NCBI GenBank assembly: GCA_900088475.1
Contig: FLMG01001299.1
Span: 1 to 38,707, forward strand
DNA length: 38,707 bases
Source: Hyphochytrium catenoides
Taxonomy: Eukaryota > Sar > Hyphochytriomycetes > Hyphochytriales > Hyphochytriaceae
Direction: 5' to 3'
The position numbers were made by a program, and so were the translations under genes. The notes under the pieces were generated by a model. The model made no database searches and had not been told where the DNA came from. It was given only the letters and a program-made list of their open reading frames with translations. This document shows positions 29,819 to 38,707 of the stretch, piece by piece (within the stretch, counting starts at the first letter, position 1; each line of letters begins with the position of its first letter).

Positions 29819-31198
29819 GCGTCAGTGGGAAGCGGGGAAAGCTCTCTACACCGCCGCGCCCTTATAGGAGGTAGATGAGGATCCGCAGGATTCAAGCGAG
29901 GTCCCAAAAGAGGAAGCAGATGGGCGGCCTCCATCGAAGATCACTCCTATCGCATGTTCTGGACGATGCCTTCCTTGGTCATAGGTGAAGGGATCTGCCG
30001 TTGACCTACTCACTGCAAATGGTTTAGGCGCTGCCGGCTTGAATATGTGACCTGCGGAGGCATTCCGAAGCAGGAAACGCAAGCGCAAAACTCTCGAACT
30101 AGCAACGACTCAACTGTCAAGAGACTGTCCGCATGGTGCTTAGTATCTCTTCGACCTCACTGAGTCTTCTTTTCTTCGCCTCATTTCTCTTCAACACCAT
30201 CATTGACGCTTTGTCAGCGACGAGGGGGCAAATTGCGAGTTGGCTGTTCAAGGTGGCCACAGGTTCGGAGGCAGTGTTCCTTTTGTAGGTATAACAGAGA
30301 GGATCTGGCGCACCTTATGAACATGGCAACCGCTGGGAGAAAGAAGGCGGAGCTTGGAACATGACGGCGCGCAGCAGAGGCTATCATAATCTTATAAGTC
30401 AGAGAAGAGCAACCACGAAAAGCGCTGTTCGCTAGACCTCATCACCGCTGCCTATGGCGGAGGACATAGTGGAGACTGAATGTGAAGCCCAGATGTCCCT
30501 GCCGCTCCAAGACTGGTACAGCCTCAAGACTGGTGGCCACCGAGATGGATGCCAGGAAGACAGCAGCCGTCCTCAGAGCAGTTTTCATTATTAGGTGAAG
30601 CAAGTTCTAGGTTCAGTTCGAGCAGTGACTGCCTTACCCTCTTTTCCCCACACTGCACTTTCCCATAAGCAGCATCAACGTCTTCCACTCACTGCCTTCG
30701 CTTTGTTGATGAGATTCATGAAGGGGAAAACGAGATGATTGTGGCATGGCAACGGAGGATTGTCACGCGGAAGGAGTCCTCCGAATGTCCTTCCTCTGCT
30801 TCCCCTTCCCTCTACGTCGTCAAGAACATAAAAGAGACGCTCTGCAAGACTCACAATGACAGACAGATTCCCTGTGATATTACATTAAAAGGTTGAGCGG
30901 CATCGGACTGTTGAGCTACCGGATGTATCCGCAGAATGCCAGATGAGGGAAAGACGGAAAACACCGAGAGAGTGCTGTGCTTGGTAGACGCTGCTTCCAA
31001 AAAGACCGAAGAATCTCTCCAGAAGAAGGAGAGCCAGAAGATTTTGCTCCAGCTTCTCATGAGCTTCGACCGATAGTGAGCCAAACCTCTTGTTGCTGCT
31101 GATCCAATTCATCTTTGAGAGTCCAAATATGGGTTAGACTGTCGCGTGATCAGTTGGAGATCTTCTTCTCATCTACCCAGGACAGGGACAGGACACGC

Positions 31199-31342
31199 GA
31201 GAAAGAGAGAGAGAGAGACACGGAGAGAAAGAGAGAGAGAGAGAAAGTTGCCCCATCAACTCCATAGATCTTCAATAGGGGAGAGACATTAGACAGACAC
31301 GGAGACACAGAGAGAGAGAGAGAGAGAGGAACAGAGAGAGAA

Positions 31343-31381
<39 letters not shown>
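31199..31381 (+). repeat. Two GA-rich microsatellite tracts
   Basis: Purine tracts at 31199-31247 and 31300-31381, separated by about 50 bases of ordinary sequence. The second contains (GA)n runs longer than 15 bases. Confidence 0.9.
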
Positions 31382-31900
31382 AGAACTCTTGCTGCTCTTG
31401 GACGTGCGGTTGCTGATACACACAGCTCGGCTTCTTATTCTTCTTGTTGTATCTAGTGGCGCTCTGACTCTTCAAGTTGCTACTCTGTTTACTGCTTCAT
31501 CTAAAAATACTGCATAGTACCGTGTATCTGCAGAGTTGTAGCCATATCTTGGTGCCACTCTTCCTAGCCCTTCTGAAGGTCTGGGGTGTGTTCTATCATC
31601 AAATAGCAGTAATAATGCTATGCTCACAATAACACATATATGATACCTTTGATTGTAATAATAGGGAGAGGTAGGGGGCAGACTTGATGGAAACTGGCTC
31701 TCCGGCGAGACAGACAAAGAGAGGGAAGACAGAGAGTGTGAGAGCGAAAGAAAGAGCAGAAGAACGCGCGAGACAGAATGTACGAGAACTACAGAGATTC
31801 TCTAGGCACAACCCTCAAGAGAGAGACGCACACAGCGAAAGGAGATGTGTGTTGAGAGAGAAAAGATAGATCGTATGTGGAGGGAAAAGAGAACGACGGA

Positions 31901-31903
31901 GAG

Positions 31904-31951
<48 letters not shown>

Positions 31952-31955
31952 GAAG
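31901..31955 (+). repeat. (GA)n microsatellite
   Basis: Mostly perfect GA dinucleotide repeat of about 45 bases with a short imperfect edge. Confidence 0.93.
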
Positions 31956-32209
31956 AGGGGTTGTGATGCTTTCAGATGGAGATGAACCAGGTCAAACGGT
32001 ATGGCGAGCTCCTAGAAAGAGAGACGGTCAAAGTCTTCTCTGGTCCTTTCCTCCTTCTTTCTCCTGATCCCACCTGCACCACAGAGAACGAACCGACGGG
32101 AACACCAGCGAGAAAGAGAGAGAGGCGGACAGAGGGAGAGAGACAGAGAGATAGAAGAGCCCTTGTTGGTAAGGACAGGGGAGAAAGAGAGACAAGGAGG
32201 GCGAGGAAA

Positions 32210-32210
<1 letters not shown>

Positions 32211-32244
<34 letters not shown>

Positions 32245-32250
32245 AAGAGA
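32211..32250 (+). repeat. (GA)n microsatellite within an open frame
   Basis: GA repeat read as Arg-Glu codons in the open frame 31976-32557. A six-base codon period makes such tracts stop-free, so openness here is weak evidence for coding. Confidence 0.85.
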
Positions 32251-32581
32251 CAGGATATGCAAAAGATCAGGGCGCACTGATGTGTTGGGAGGAAGACTGG
32301 AAGTGCTGAGACCAGAGGATCAATCTGTGCAGTTCAGGGTCTTCCCCATATCTCGAACTCGGCACAGCCGCGCCAACAGAGAAGAGAGAGAAAGAGCAAG
32401 AGAGAGAGAGGGAGAAAGAGCGAGAGAGAAGAGTATCAGCATTATCAAGAGCTCGTCTCTCCTTAATTTCTTGCTGTTTCCTTCTTCCAAAGGATCTTCT
32501 TCAGCCAGAGATCGCCCGCGCTCTAATGTTCAGACAGTAGGGTCCTCGGGGTTCTGAGGCGCAGAGGACGGAGACAGGAAG

Positions 32582-33691
32582 ATGCTGAGAGCTCCTGATG
32601 AAAGCGTGGAAAGAAAGAGCTTCGAGAGCTTTGTCAGCGCTCGGCATGAGGAAGAGAGGAAGAGAGCTGCCTCTCTTCTGACAATCGTCCCTTTCTCCTC
32701 TAATAACAGCACGCAGGCGGGTCCTCTCATCCACGCGGTAAACGTTACTCCTGTTGGAGACACAGCGGCACAGAAGCAGCCCGTCCCTTCGTCTCTCTCT
32801 TCTTCTCGTCATGGCCGACCACGGTCATTGACAGCTCCCACTGCTGCTCTTCCTCTCTGTCTCTCTTCTTCTGCCTATCAGGACCCTACACAGTCTCTCC
32901 CTCTCTCTTCTTCTCCCTTTCCTCAGAGACTAGGGAAGATGGGCCGCCATCTGAGCCTCAACCTCCAGGTAAGCGCGCCTACCATTTCCTACGCCACACG
33001 GCAGGAGAAGGGCGCTGTATACTATCCCATCATTCTCTCCGAGAAAACCGCACGCAGACCGGAGCACACAGTCTCTAGAAGGTACTCAGACTTTGCAGCG
33101 CTGCAGAAAGAGCTCATCGCCACCTGTGAGGGAGACGGACGGCCCGATGGATATGCGCTAGGGCTGGCTATCAGACAGATTCCTTTCCCTTCTCGGGGTT
33201 TCTTCGAGTACCGCTACCATCCAGAGCTCATCGAGAGACGGAGAGCGATGTTCCAGCACTTTCTTCATGAAGTTCTGCGGTGGTCTGCCAACGGGATGTT
33301 CTGTGCCAGACTTAGACGGCAGCTGACGAATCTTCTGGAAGGCTTTCTGGAGCTTTCCAAGGTGCTGCAGCCTCAAGCAGCTGGGCTGGAGATGGCATCT
33401 GAGCGACGGAGGCCGGAGTTACTCGTGATCCAGGAGAAGGAGAACGAGTCCATGTGCAGCTCTGACAGTCTCTTCTTAGAGATGCTTTCCGCTGCAGAGG
33501 ACTCTCAGGAGGTCTCAAGCTATAGCATCAGCGTCGGAGAGGCGTCCAAGCCGATGATGGGCAGCGCTTTTAGCTGTCATCGGCAGCCCCTAGAGCCTCC
33601 AAGTCTTGGGGAGCCCGTAGGAGGAAGGAGTCGACGGCATACGACAGATCTCTCAGTCCATAGAATCAGTCCCACAGACAGGAGCAGATAG
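32582..33691 (+). CDS. PX (phox homology) domain protein
   Basis: A single open exon of 369 residues. Residues 1-120 are Ser/Pro/Thr-rich and probably disordered. Residues about 122-255 form a PX domain, which binds phosphoinositides (often PtdIns3P) on endosomal membranes: YYPIILSEKT strand, then RRYSDFAALQKEL (the R-R/K-Y-S-D-F signature whose Arg and Tyr contact the lipid), IPFPSRGFFEYRYHPELIERR (shifted proline loop and the second basic pair), then AMFQHFLHEVLRW and a LEGFLEL helix end. The tail to 369 is polar and lacks recognised domains (no BAR helices). The ATG at 32582 follows an in-frame TGA 24 bases upstream; upstream of that the same frame stays open to 31976. Whether the gene has upstream exons is unresolved. 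Confidence 0.8.
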   Translation: MLRAPDESVERKSFESFVSARHEEERKRAASLLTIVPFSSNNSTQAGPLIHAVNVTPVGDTAAQKQPVPSSLSSSRHGRPRSLTAPTAALPLCLSSSAYQDPTQSLPLSSSPFPQRLGKMGRHLSLNLQVSAPTISYATRQEKGAVYYPIILSEKTARRPEHTVSRRYSDFAALQKELIATCEGDGRPDGYALGLAIRQIPFPSRGFFEYRYHPELIERRRAMFQHFLHEVLRWSANGMFCARLRRQLTNLLEGFLELSKVLQPQAAGLEMASERRRPELLVIQEKENESMCSSDSLFLEMLSAAEDSQEVSSYSISVGEASKPMMGSAFSCHRQPLEPPSLGEPVGGRSRRHTTDLSVHRISPTDRSR

Positions 33692-34163
33692 CACGAGGTT
33701 GTCTTCAATCTCTCTCTGTCTCTCTCGCCGTTGCTTGTCTCTTTAGTCTAATAGAGGTCCGTACTAAGCTTTTCTTTCCCAATGTCTCTTTGTCCTACCG
33801 CCGGGTATCCAGGCCCATGTAGAAGTATCAGCAGCAAGATATGTCTATCAAGTTATAATAAGAATTCAATATAAAGCCAAAGAATAGATAGCGACGCGCT
33901 TTAAGCGGACGCTTCTTGGCCTTTGCTATCTACAGAAAGAGGCCAAGGTTCTGCCGCATAGAGCCACCGTGATGACCTTCCAGGCGTCACACGGCTCCAT
34001 TATAATGGACAGAGAGAGGGGCGACAAGAGGAAGAAGACTGGAATAAGTGTGACTGATATTGAGCAGAGATATTCTATGCGAGAGCACTTGGGATGACAC
34101 TTAGGACTGATGGTCTCTTGTGGGACCTGCTCTCTCTGTACGTTCTGCTGCTGGCTCAGCGGC
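33692..34163. other. Short intergenic region between convergent genes
   Basis: Lies between the 3' end of the PX gene (+) and the 3' end of the coiled-coil gene (-). CT-rich at its left edge; both 3' UTRs should be here. Nothing else seen. Confidence 0.5.
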
Positions 34164-34358
34164 TTAAGAGCGAAGGCGCATCTGACTCCTCACTCTTGAG
34201 ATCTCCCGCTGATAGTGCTCTAGCTGTCTCTCTAGCTCTTCCTTGCGCCGCTTGTCGCGCAGCGTGCGGCAGGCAGATTGCGATAGCTTCTCGTACTCCA
34301 TGTCCATCTGCACAAAAGCAGCATGAGAGGAAGTAGATGGCAATATTATGGGCCTGCG

Positions 34359-34411
<53 letters not shown>

Positions 34412-37402
34412 GCTATCCCTCTCTACCTATCTGTCTGTTCCTCAAGCACACCCTCTCTCATCTTCGGCAGGGAGCGTTGCTTCTATCTCTACTGCTCACA
34501 TTCGGCTTTCTACCCCGTCTACCATCCATCGAACAGACCTTTCTCTGTTCAATCTGCAATGATTGCAGCAAGTCATTTAGTTGAGAGAGTGTCTTGGCTT
34601 CTGAGATCACTCTCTGCCTTTCATTGGCATAGGGCGCTGATAGCGCGACATCCAGCTGACCTTCATCGTCTAAGCCGCTCTGGAAGCGCTTCTGCAGCAG
34701 ATCACTTAGGGATATACTGCCGGAAGTCGTATTTGATCGGCCCCAGGCATCAGGGGCAAGCTCTGCGGTACCCAGAGTGAGATGCTGAGCTATGTTTGGA
34801 GATTAAGAAGAGAGAGTCGGCATGTTTACCTTGATCCGGACTCGAGGTGAAAGGTACTTCCGCTTTTGTGATGGTTGAGAATGGCGGTGGGGGAGAGAGA
34901 GAGAGCTTTAGAGTATCGCTGCCCTCATTTCGAAGAAGGTCAGCAAGGGATCTAACGCCGCTAGAACTGGATTGAGTGCCCATAGTTCCAGAAATCGCTT
35001 CGTCTTCTGGGAGTTCAACAGGCCCCGTAGCTCTGTACCCTTGCTCTTCTTGATTCTCTCTGTCTCTATCCGAACGGTCTCGTTCTCTGTCTCTTTCCCT
35101 CTTTTCTTCCTTGTAGGCTGATCCTTTCAATGGCGCCAATGGGCTGCTTCTTCCTATGTCAATCTCCGCTTCTTTTCCATGTCTTCGCGGAGGGGTCTGA
35201 TAGGCTGCAACGACTGAGGGACTTCCTTCTTTCTGATGCTTGAAACCTGGACTTGCGAAGGCTGCGCCTGAGTCCGTACGAAGAGTTTCAGATCCCCAGA
35301 AGGGGAGAGAAGACGCGTTCCATCGCTCGTGGAAGCGACTCGGCTTTGATGGTCTCCAATCATCCTATGTTTAGATGGATTAGCCGTCATCCGTCACAAG
35401 GGTTAACCTGATAGGGAATGGGGTTTGCAGGATGAACTTATGGCTTACTTCGTGGTCTCGTCCCAGTCCCGACGGGCCATAGAGTTGCGAAGTCTTTTCA
35501 GCTGCTCCGACCTTACTGGCTCCTGCTGTCACGAGACCTTGAACGCCAGCCTTTGTAGGACTTACTATTCTGTCAGTATCGTGTCTTGTCCATCTTTCGC
35601 TCAAGCTGTAATCCTCGTCCTGTTCTCTCCTGCGCTCCGCTGTCCTCTCTGCTGCTAGCTGCGTGGTGACTCTTTGCTTCTCTTGCTGGGCATGGAGCTC
35701 TCTGTGTATCTCTTCGAGCTGTTGCTGGAGCGTTGCGATTGTCCTTTCTTGGCTGAGCAATTGCTCTCTTAAGCGCTCATTACTTTCCTCTTTAGAAAAT
35801 AGGTGCAAGGATTGTTGTCTAGATGTCTCCTAAGGCCAGACGTGCCGTTAGTGACGAGACAGAGGGCAATAGGGTTAACGCTGTGGCGCGGCAGGCGCAG
35901 GAGACTGACCTTGTGCTCCTCGCTGGTCTTCTTTAACGCTTCAAGGGCCGCTTTGAGCTCTTCCAGCTATATAAAGGCGGCATCAATGAACAAGAAGAGT
36001 CTATGATCTCTGAAGCCTGAGGACAGTCATCTCTCTCTCGCTACACTGAGTCCCAGTCTGACCACTGAAGCTTCTCTCACTCTCACACACACTCTCTCTC
36101 TCTCTCTCTGTGGCTCTCTCTCTTTCTTCCTCTCTAGCCAATTCGAAGTCATTCGCTCTCGATGCAAACCTCCTTTTTGCTGTTCCTCCCTTACCTCCTT
36201 ATCTTTGGCCGCCACAAGCTGCGTCAATCGCATTCTCTCCTCCAGCAAGGCTCCTGCCTCCTCCTGCTGACCATTCTTGAGCCTCTCCAACTCTTGATGG
36301 GCTCGTATGAGTTCCTCATCCCGCGTGCCCAACAACCGGCGGGTCGACTTCAAAAGAGGAAGAGAGAGAGAGAACATCGTGGTCACATACAGTGCCACAT
36401 TGAAGAGCTACCCGGCAAATAGAGACATGCCCACGCTATTGAGCCAAAGGGGCCATGACAGATAAGCTGAGACAAGGTTACAGTCGCTAATGGGAGATGC
36501 AGCCTCAGAAAGAGAGAGCCAGAAGAGCAGCGTCTGCATGGACGTAGTTGAGACAAATAAGGTGGTACAGAAGGTTGAGAGCGTGACACTGAGTCAAAGG
36601 ATCATGTTGTTACCTCCAATTCCGCTGCCAAATCTGCCACTCTCTTTCTTCCTTCGGCAGCTATCTCCTCAGCCCTCTGGACCATCCTGCCGAGCTCCTG
36701 TTCATAATGTTGACGAAGGTCAGACACTTGGCGGGCGTGTCTTGACGACGCTACGATACGATCCCGCTGCAGAGCCAGCAGCTGGTGCTCCAACAACGTG
36801 TCAATTCCAGGAGAAGGCAGAGAGGCGAAAGAAGGAGAAGGAATGCCCTGAGAAGCTCTGGCATAGGGAAAGAGCTGCCGCAGTAGGTCATCTGAAGAAG
36901 CACGAGCATGGGTTCCATAGAACGATTCATTCCGTCCTTCACTTCCTACTGAAGCGATTGAGATGTTCAGCAGATCTTTCTGACTCCTTGCGAATGGCTC
37001 TTGGACGGAGTGCGAGGGCAGAGACTGCCCTCTAGAAGGAGGAGGAGGTGGAGGAGGAGGTGGCAACGGAAAAGCGGCGCTCCCAACCAAAGGGAGAGGC
37101 AGCTGCTCCGCCCCAGTATTGGGGACTTGGCTAGAGGGATAGACGAGCTGAGACTGGCTAGGAAGCTCTCTGTCATAAACCTCCAACGGAACACTGTCTA
37201 AGCTCTCTATGAGTGCAGAAGCTGTCGATGAACCAGCTGCAGGCGAGTAATCATTGCCTGCCGCCAGCTGGTTATCTTCATTTGCCCTAGTAGAAGGAGT
37301 AGGAAGAGTGTCTCTTTGGCTCTGACTTCTTTTCAAGAACTCTGTCAGCGAGGTAAAGCCTTCGGAGCTCCTCGCCTCTGTGCCCTGACCAAACCTGTCC
37401 AT
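34164..37402 (-). CDS. Multi-exon coiled-coil protein, function unknown
   Basis: Modelled exons (in transcript order): 37402-36614, 36347-36195, 35966-35910, 35787-35408, 35364 to about 35200, about 35140-34830, 34762-34539, 34307-34164; the join between the fifth and sixth exons is unresolved. The N-terminal ~190 residues are Ser/Pro-rich with a polyproline run at about 37039-37065. Then comes a long coiled coil (QHYEQELGRMVQRAEEIAA onward; LEELKAALEALKKTSEEHK is a whole 19-residue exon; QQLEEIHRELHAQQEK). A Ser/Arg-rich segment contains a DRDRERDR-type run. The last two exons are best conserved-looking: ISLSDLLQKRFQSGL, then SACRTLRDKRRKEELERQL and YQREISRVRSQMR before the TAA. A basic TLxxRRRKEELE helix like this occurs at the ends of some cytoskeletal/centrosomal coiled-coil proteins, but I cannot name a family. 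No membrane segments. Confidence 0.7.
34361..34411 (+). repeat. (CT)n microsatellite in an intron of the - strand gene
   Basis: CT/TTCT repeat of about 50 bases located in the intron between exons 34762-34539 and 34307-34164 of the coiled-coil gene. On the coding strand it is a purine tract. Confidence 0.9.
36080..36140 (+). repeat. CT-rich microsatellite in an intron of the - strand gene
   Basis: CACACA followed by (CT)n and CTTT-rich sequence inside the intron between exons 36347-36195 and 35966-35910 of the coiled-coil gene. Confidence 0.85.
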
Positions 37403-38223
37403 TTAACTAAGCAGGCCCTGGTCTCCGCTCTAGAGTCTAGCTGGCAGCTGTACCAAGTATATTTGAGTCGCAAGGGCACGGCTCATTCCCCATACCCCTG
37501 GACATTATAAAGCTGGGCGCACCGAGGGATACGTGCAAGAGAGAGCACTGACTGGCCGATTGTGCTATGACCTGCTCCGCTCACTCAAGCAAAGCTCTGC
37601 GGCCTGCTTCCAATCCTACTCTTCTTGTCAGCTTTAGGACTAGGGAAGCCAAGCCAGCAGACCTTTCTCTCATTCTTGAGGCGGAGGTGGCGAGCGGGTC
37701 CTCCTTCCTCCGCAGCGCTGGTCATCGGTGATGTTTGGAAGAGTGGCAGATGCTTCCGAACTTCAAAGTGGTCATATTACTAATAATCCTGACATATCAT
37801 GTTACATCTGGCAGAGGAGCTTACAAAGCCCAACGGATTCTAAATATCTGTTCCCGCCAGACATCTACAGATAGAGCTTTTGAAGATTGATTATTGCCAA
37901 GCAAACACGGTGATGACTCCTCATAGGAGGTCTTTCTAACATTGAGAACAGAGAGCTGAACAGAGAGAGGACTTCTGACGGTGGCGCCATCCTTGGAGGC
38001 GAGGAGCTACATGATGATTTCCCATAGTCTTACTCTACTGGTGGGCACCGAAGGTTGCGGCTAAGCATTGGGCAAGAAGCCCACCAAAACTTGCTCGTGA
38101 GAATCCCCCAGCGACATGGATCAGAGAGGTTTACGTCTGTGTGCTGCTAGAATCAACAAGCCATCCATGCTTCTTAAGGTTCAGACTCAAAAGATGGAGC
38201 CTGACAGTTTTAGCTGAGGATTA
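37403..38223. other. Intergenic region upstream of the coiled-coil gene
   Basis: Contains the presumed promoter of the - strand coiled-coil gene at its left edge and the 3' UTR of the putative anoctamin gene at its right edge. The short + frame at 37316-37510 has no recognisable content. Confidence 0.5.
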
Positions 38224-38509
38224 TCATGCGTCGATCCCATTTTCTTTCTTCATGAGCTTCCCATCAAGTTGCTCCGACTCCTCACTGTCCATTCTGTGCC
38301 CTGGAGAACACGCTAAAGCGGTCCTCCGATAGTCTGACACTATCTTTCGGAGTATTGCCTTCTTCCTATCAAACATCACCCGGACTGCTGCAGGAATACT
38401 TGGTATAGATCCCAACACTAGGAAAAAGACCAGGACGTTCATGTGCTCAAACAGCACGAAGAAGAGGAACCGAGACTGGAACGTCACGCAGTCAAAGTTG
38501 GGATGCATG
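38224..38509 (-). CDS. Probable anoctamin (TMEM16) C-terminal exon; rest outside window
   Basis: Anoctamins are ten-helix membrane proteins acting as calcium-activated chloride channels or lipid scramblases. This - strand exon encodes SRFLFFVLFEHMNVLVFFLV, a hydrophobic segment carrying the FEH motif typical of the last anoctamin transmembrane helix, followed by SIPSIPAAVRVMFDRKKAIL, which parallels the conserved IPDVPxxVxxxxxREKYL region just after that helix. A polar tail of about 45 residues then ends at TGA (38226-38224). The acceptor is placed at the CCAG before CATGCATCC (exon starts at 38509). The TC-rich - strand sequence farther upstream fits an intron. Only ~95 residues are visible, so the family call is moderate. 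Confidence 0.55.
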
Positions 38510-38645
38510 CTGGCCGGTGAGAAGGATAGAGAGAAAGTCAATTCAAGGGATAGATGACAGAAGTGAAGAAAAGTACAATGAGGAAAGGAGACTTTGAATG
38601 ACGAACAAAGCCAAAGACCCTAGATAGAACTGGCAGCTACGATTC

Positions 38646-38707
38646 GCAAAAAGAGGGAGAGAGAGACAGAGAGAGAGGGAGAGAGAAGAGAGAGAGAGAG
38701 AGAGAGA
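38646..38707 (+). repeat. GA-rich microsatellite at the window edge
   Basis: GAGAGA/GACAGA repeat running to the last base of the window, so its full length is unknown. It probably lies in an intron of the anoctamin-like gene. Confidence 0.9.

Larger units (their letters stand above)
29819..32581. other. Region between the GTPase and the PX-domain gene
   Basis: No supportable gene. At 29869-29983 an open + stretch after a TTATAG acceptor-like site encodes an acidic segment (EVDEDPQDSSEVPKEEADG) that would suit the GNL1 tail but follows its stop codon. At 30960-31075 the + strand contains a short Lys/Glu/Gln-rich frame (SKKTEESLQKKESQK) with no clear splice partners. GA microsatellites occupy 31199-31247, 31300-31381, 31901-31955 and 32211-32250. 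An open + frame at 31976-32557 is dominated by Arg-Glu repeats. Confidence 0.5.

Noticed and set aside
1-38707. tRNA, rRNA, CRISPR arrays, bacterial-type operons or prophage
   Set aside because: No cloverleaf-like, rRNA-like or spaced-repeat structure was recognised by eye; the intron-rich gene structure is eukaryotic. A covariance-model scan would be needed to exclude small RNA genes.

Overview
This is a window of eukaryotic nuclear DNA. Its genes are split by many short GT-AG introns, roughly 40-240 bases long, and the exons encode recognisable eukaryotic proteins. The gene set (katanin p80, an axonemal-type dynein heavy chain, peroxisomal urate oxidase, GNL1-type GTPase, PX protein, probable anoctamin) points to a ciliated or flagellated protist or alga. 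I cannot name the lineage from sequence alone. All splice models were assembled by hand from frame continuity and protein-family resemblance.

Layout, left to right. 1-1655 (+) holds the 3' part of a katanin p80 (KATNB1-type) gene. 2746-4058 (+) is a complete six-exon urate oxidase ending in the peroxisomal signal AKL. 5309-24087 (+) is a dynein heavy chain gene of about 38 exons; the model stays in frame throughout and gives about 4,359 residues. It starts with a six-blade Kelch propeller, an IPT/TIG fold and a filamin-like repeat, then linker, six AAA modules, stalk with microtubule-binding tip, and C-terminal domain. 25436-26565 is a large inverted repeat built from a 69-base minisatellite around a gag-like fragment. 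27755-29818 (+) is a GNL1-type circularly permuted GTPase. 32582-33691 (+) is a PX-domain protein. 34164-37402 (-) is a multi-exon coiled-coil protein. 38224-38509 (-) looks like the last exon of an anoctamin (TMEM16) gene. Purine/pyrimidine microsatellites litter the right third.

The most notable feature is the dynein. It keeps the whole architecture of an outer-arm heavy chain, but AAA1, the main ATPase site in known dyneins, has lost its catalytic signature: the Walker A loop is one residue short, the Walker B Asp-Glu is Glu-Arg, and the sensor Asn is gone. AAA2 in contrast has a textbook P-loop. Taken at face value this is a full-length, spliced, in-frame dynein heavy chain that should not work as a conventional motor. 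Katanin p80 and this dynein both act on microtubules; the other genes have no evident functional link, and nothing suggests an operon-like arrangement.
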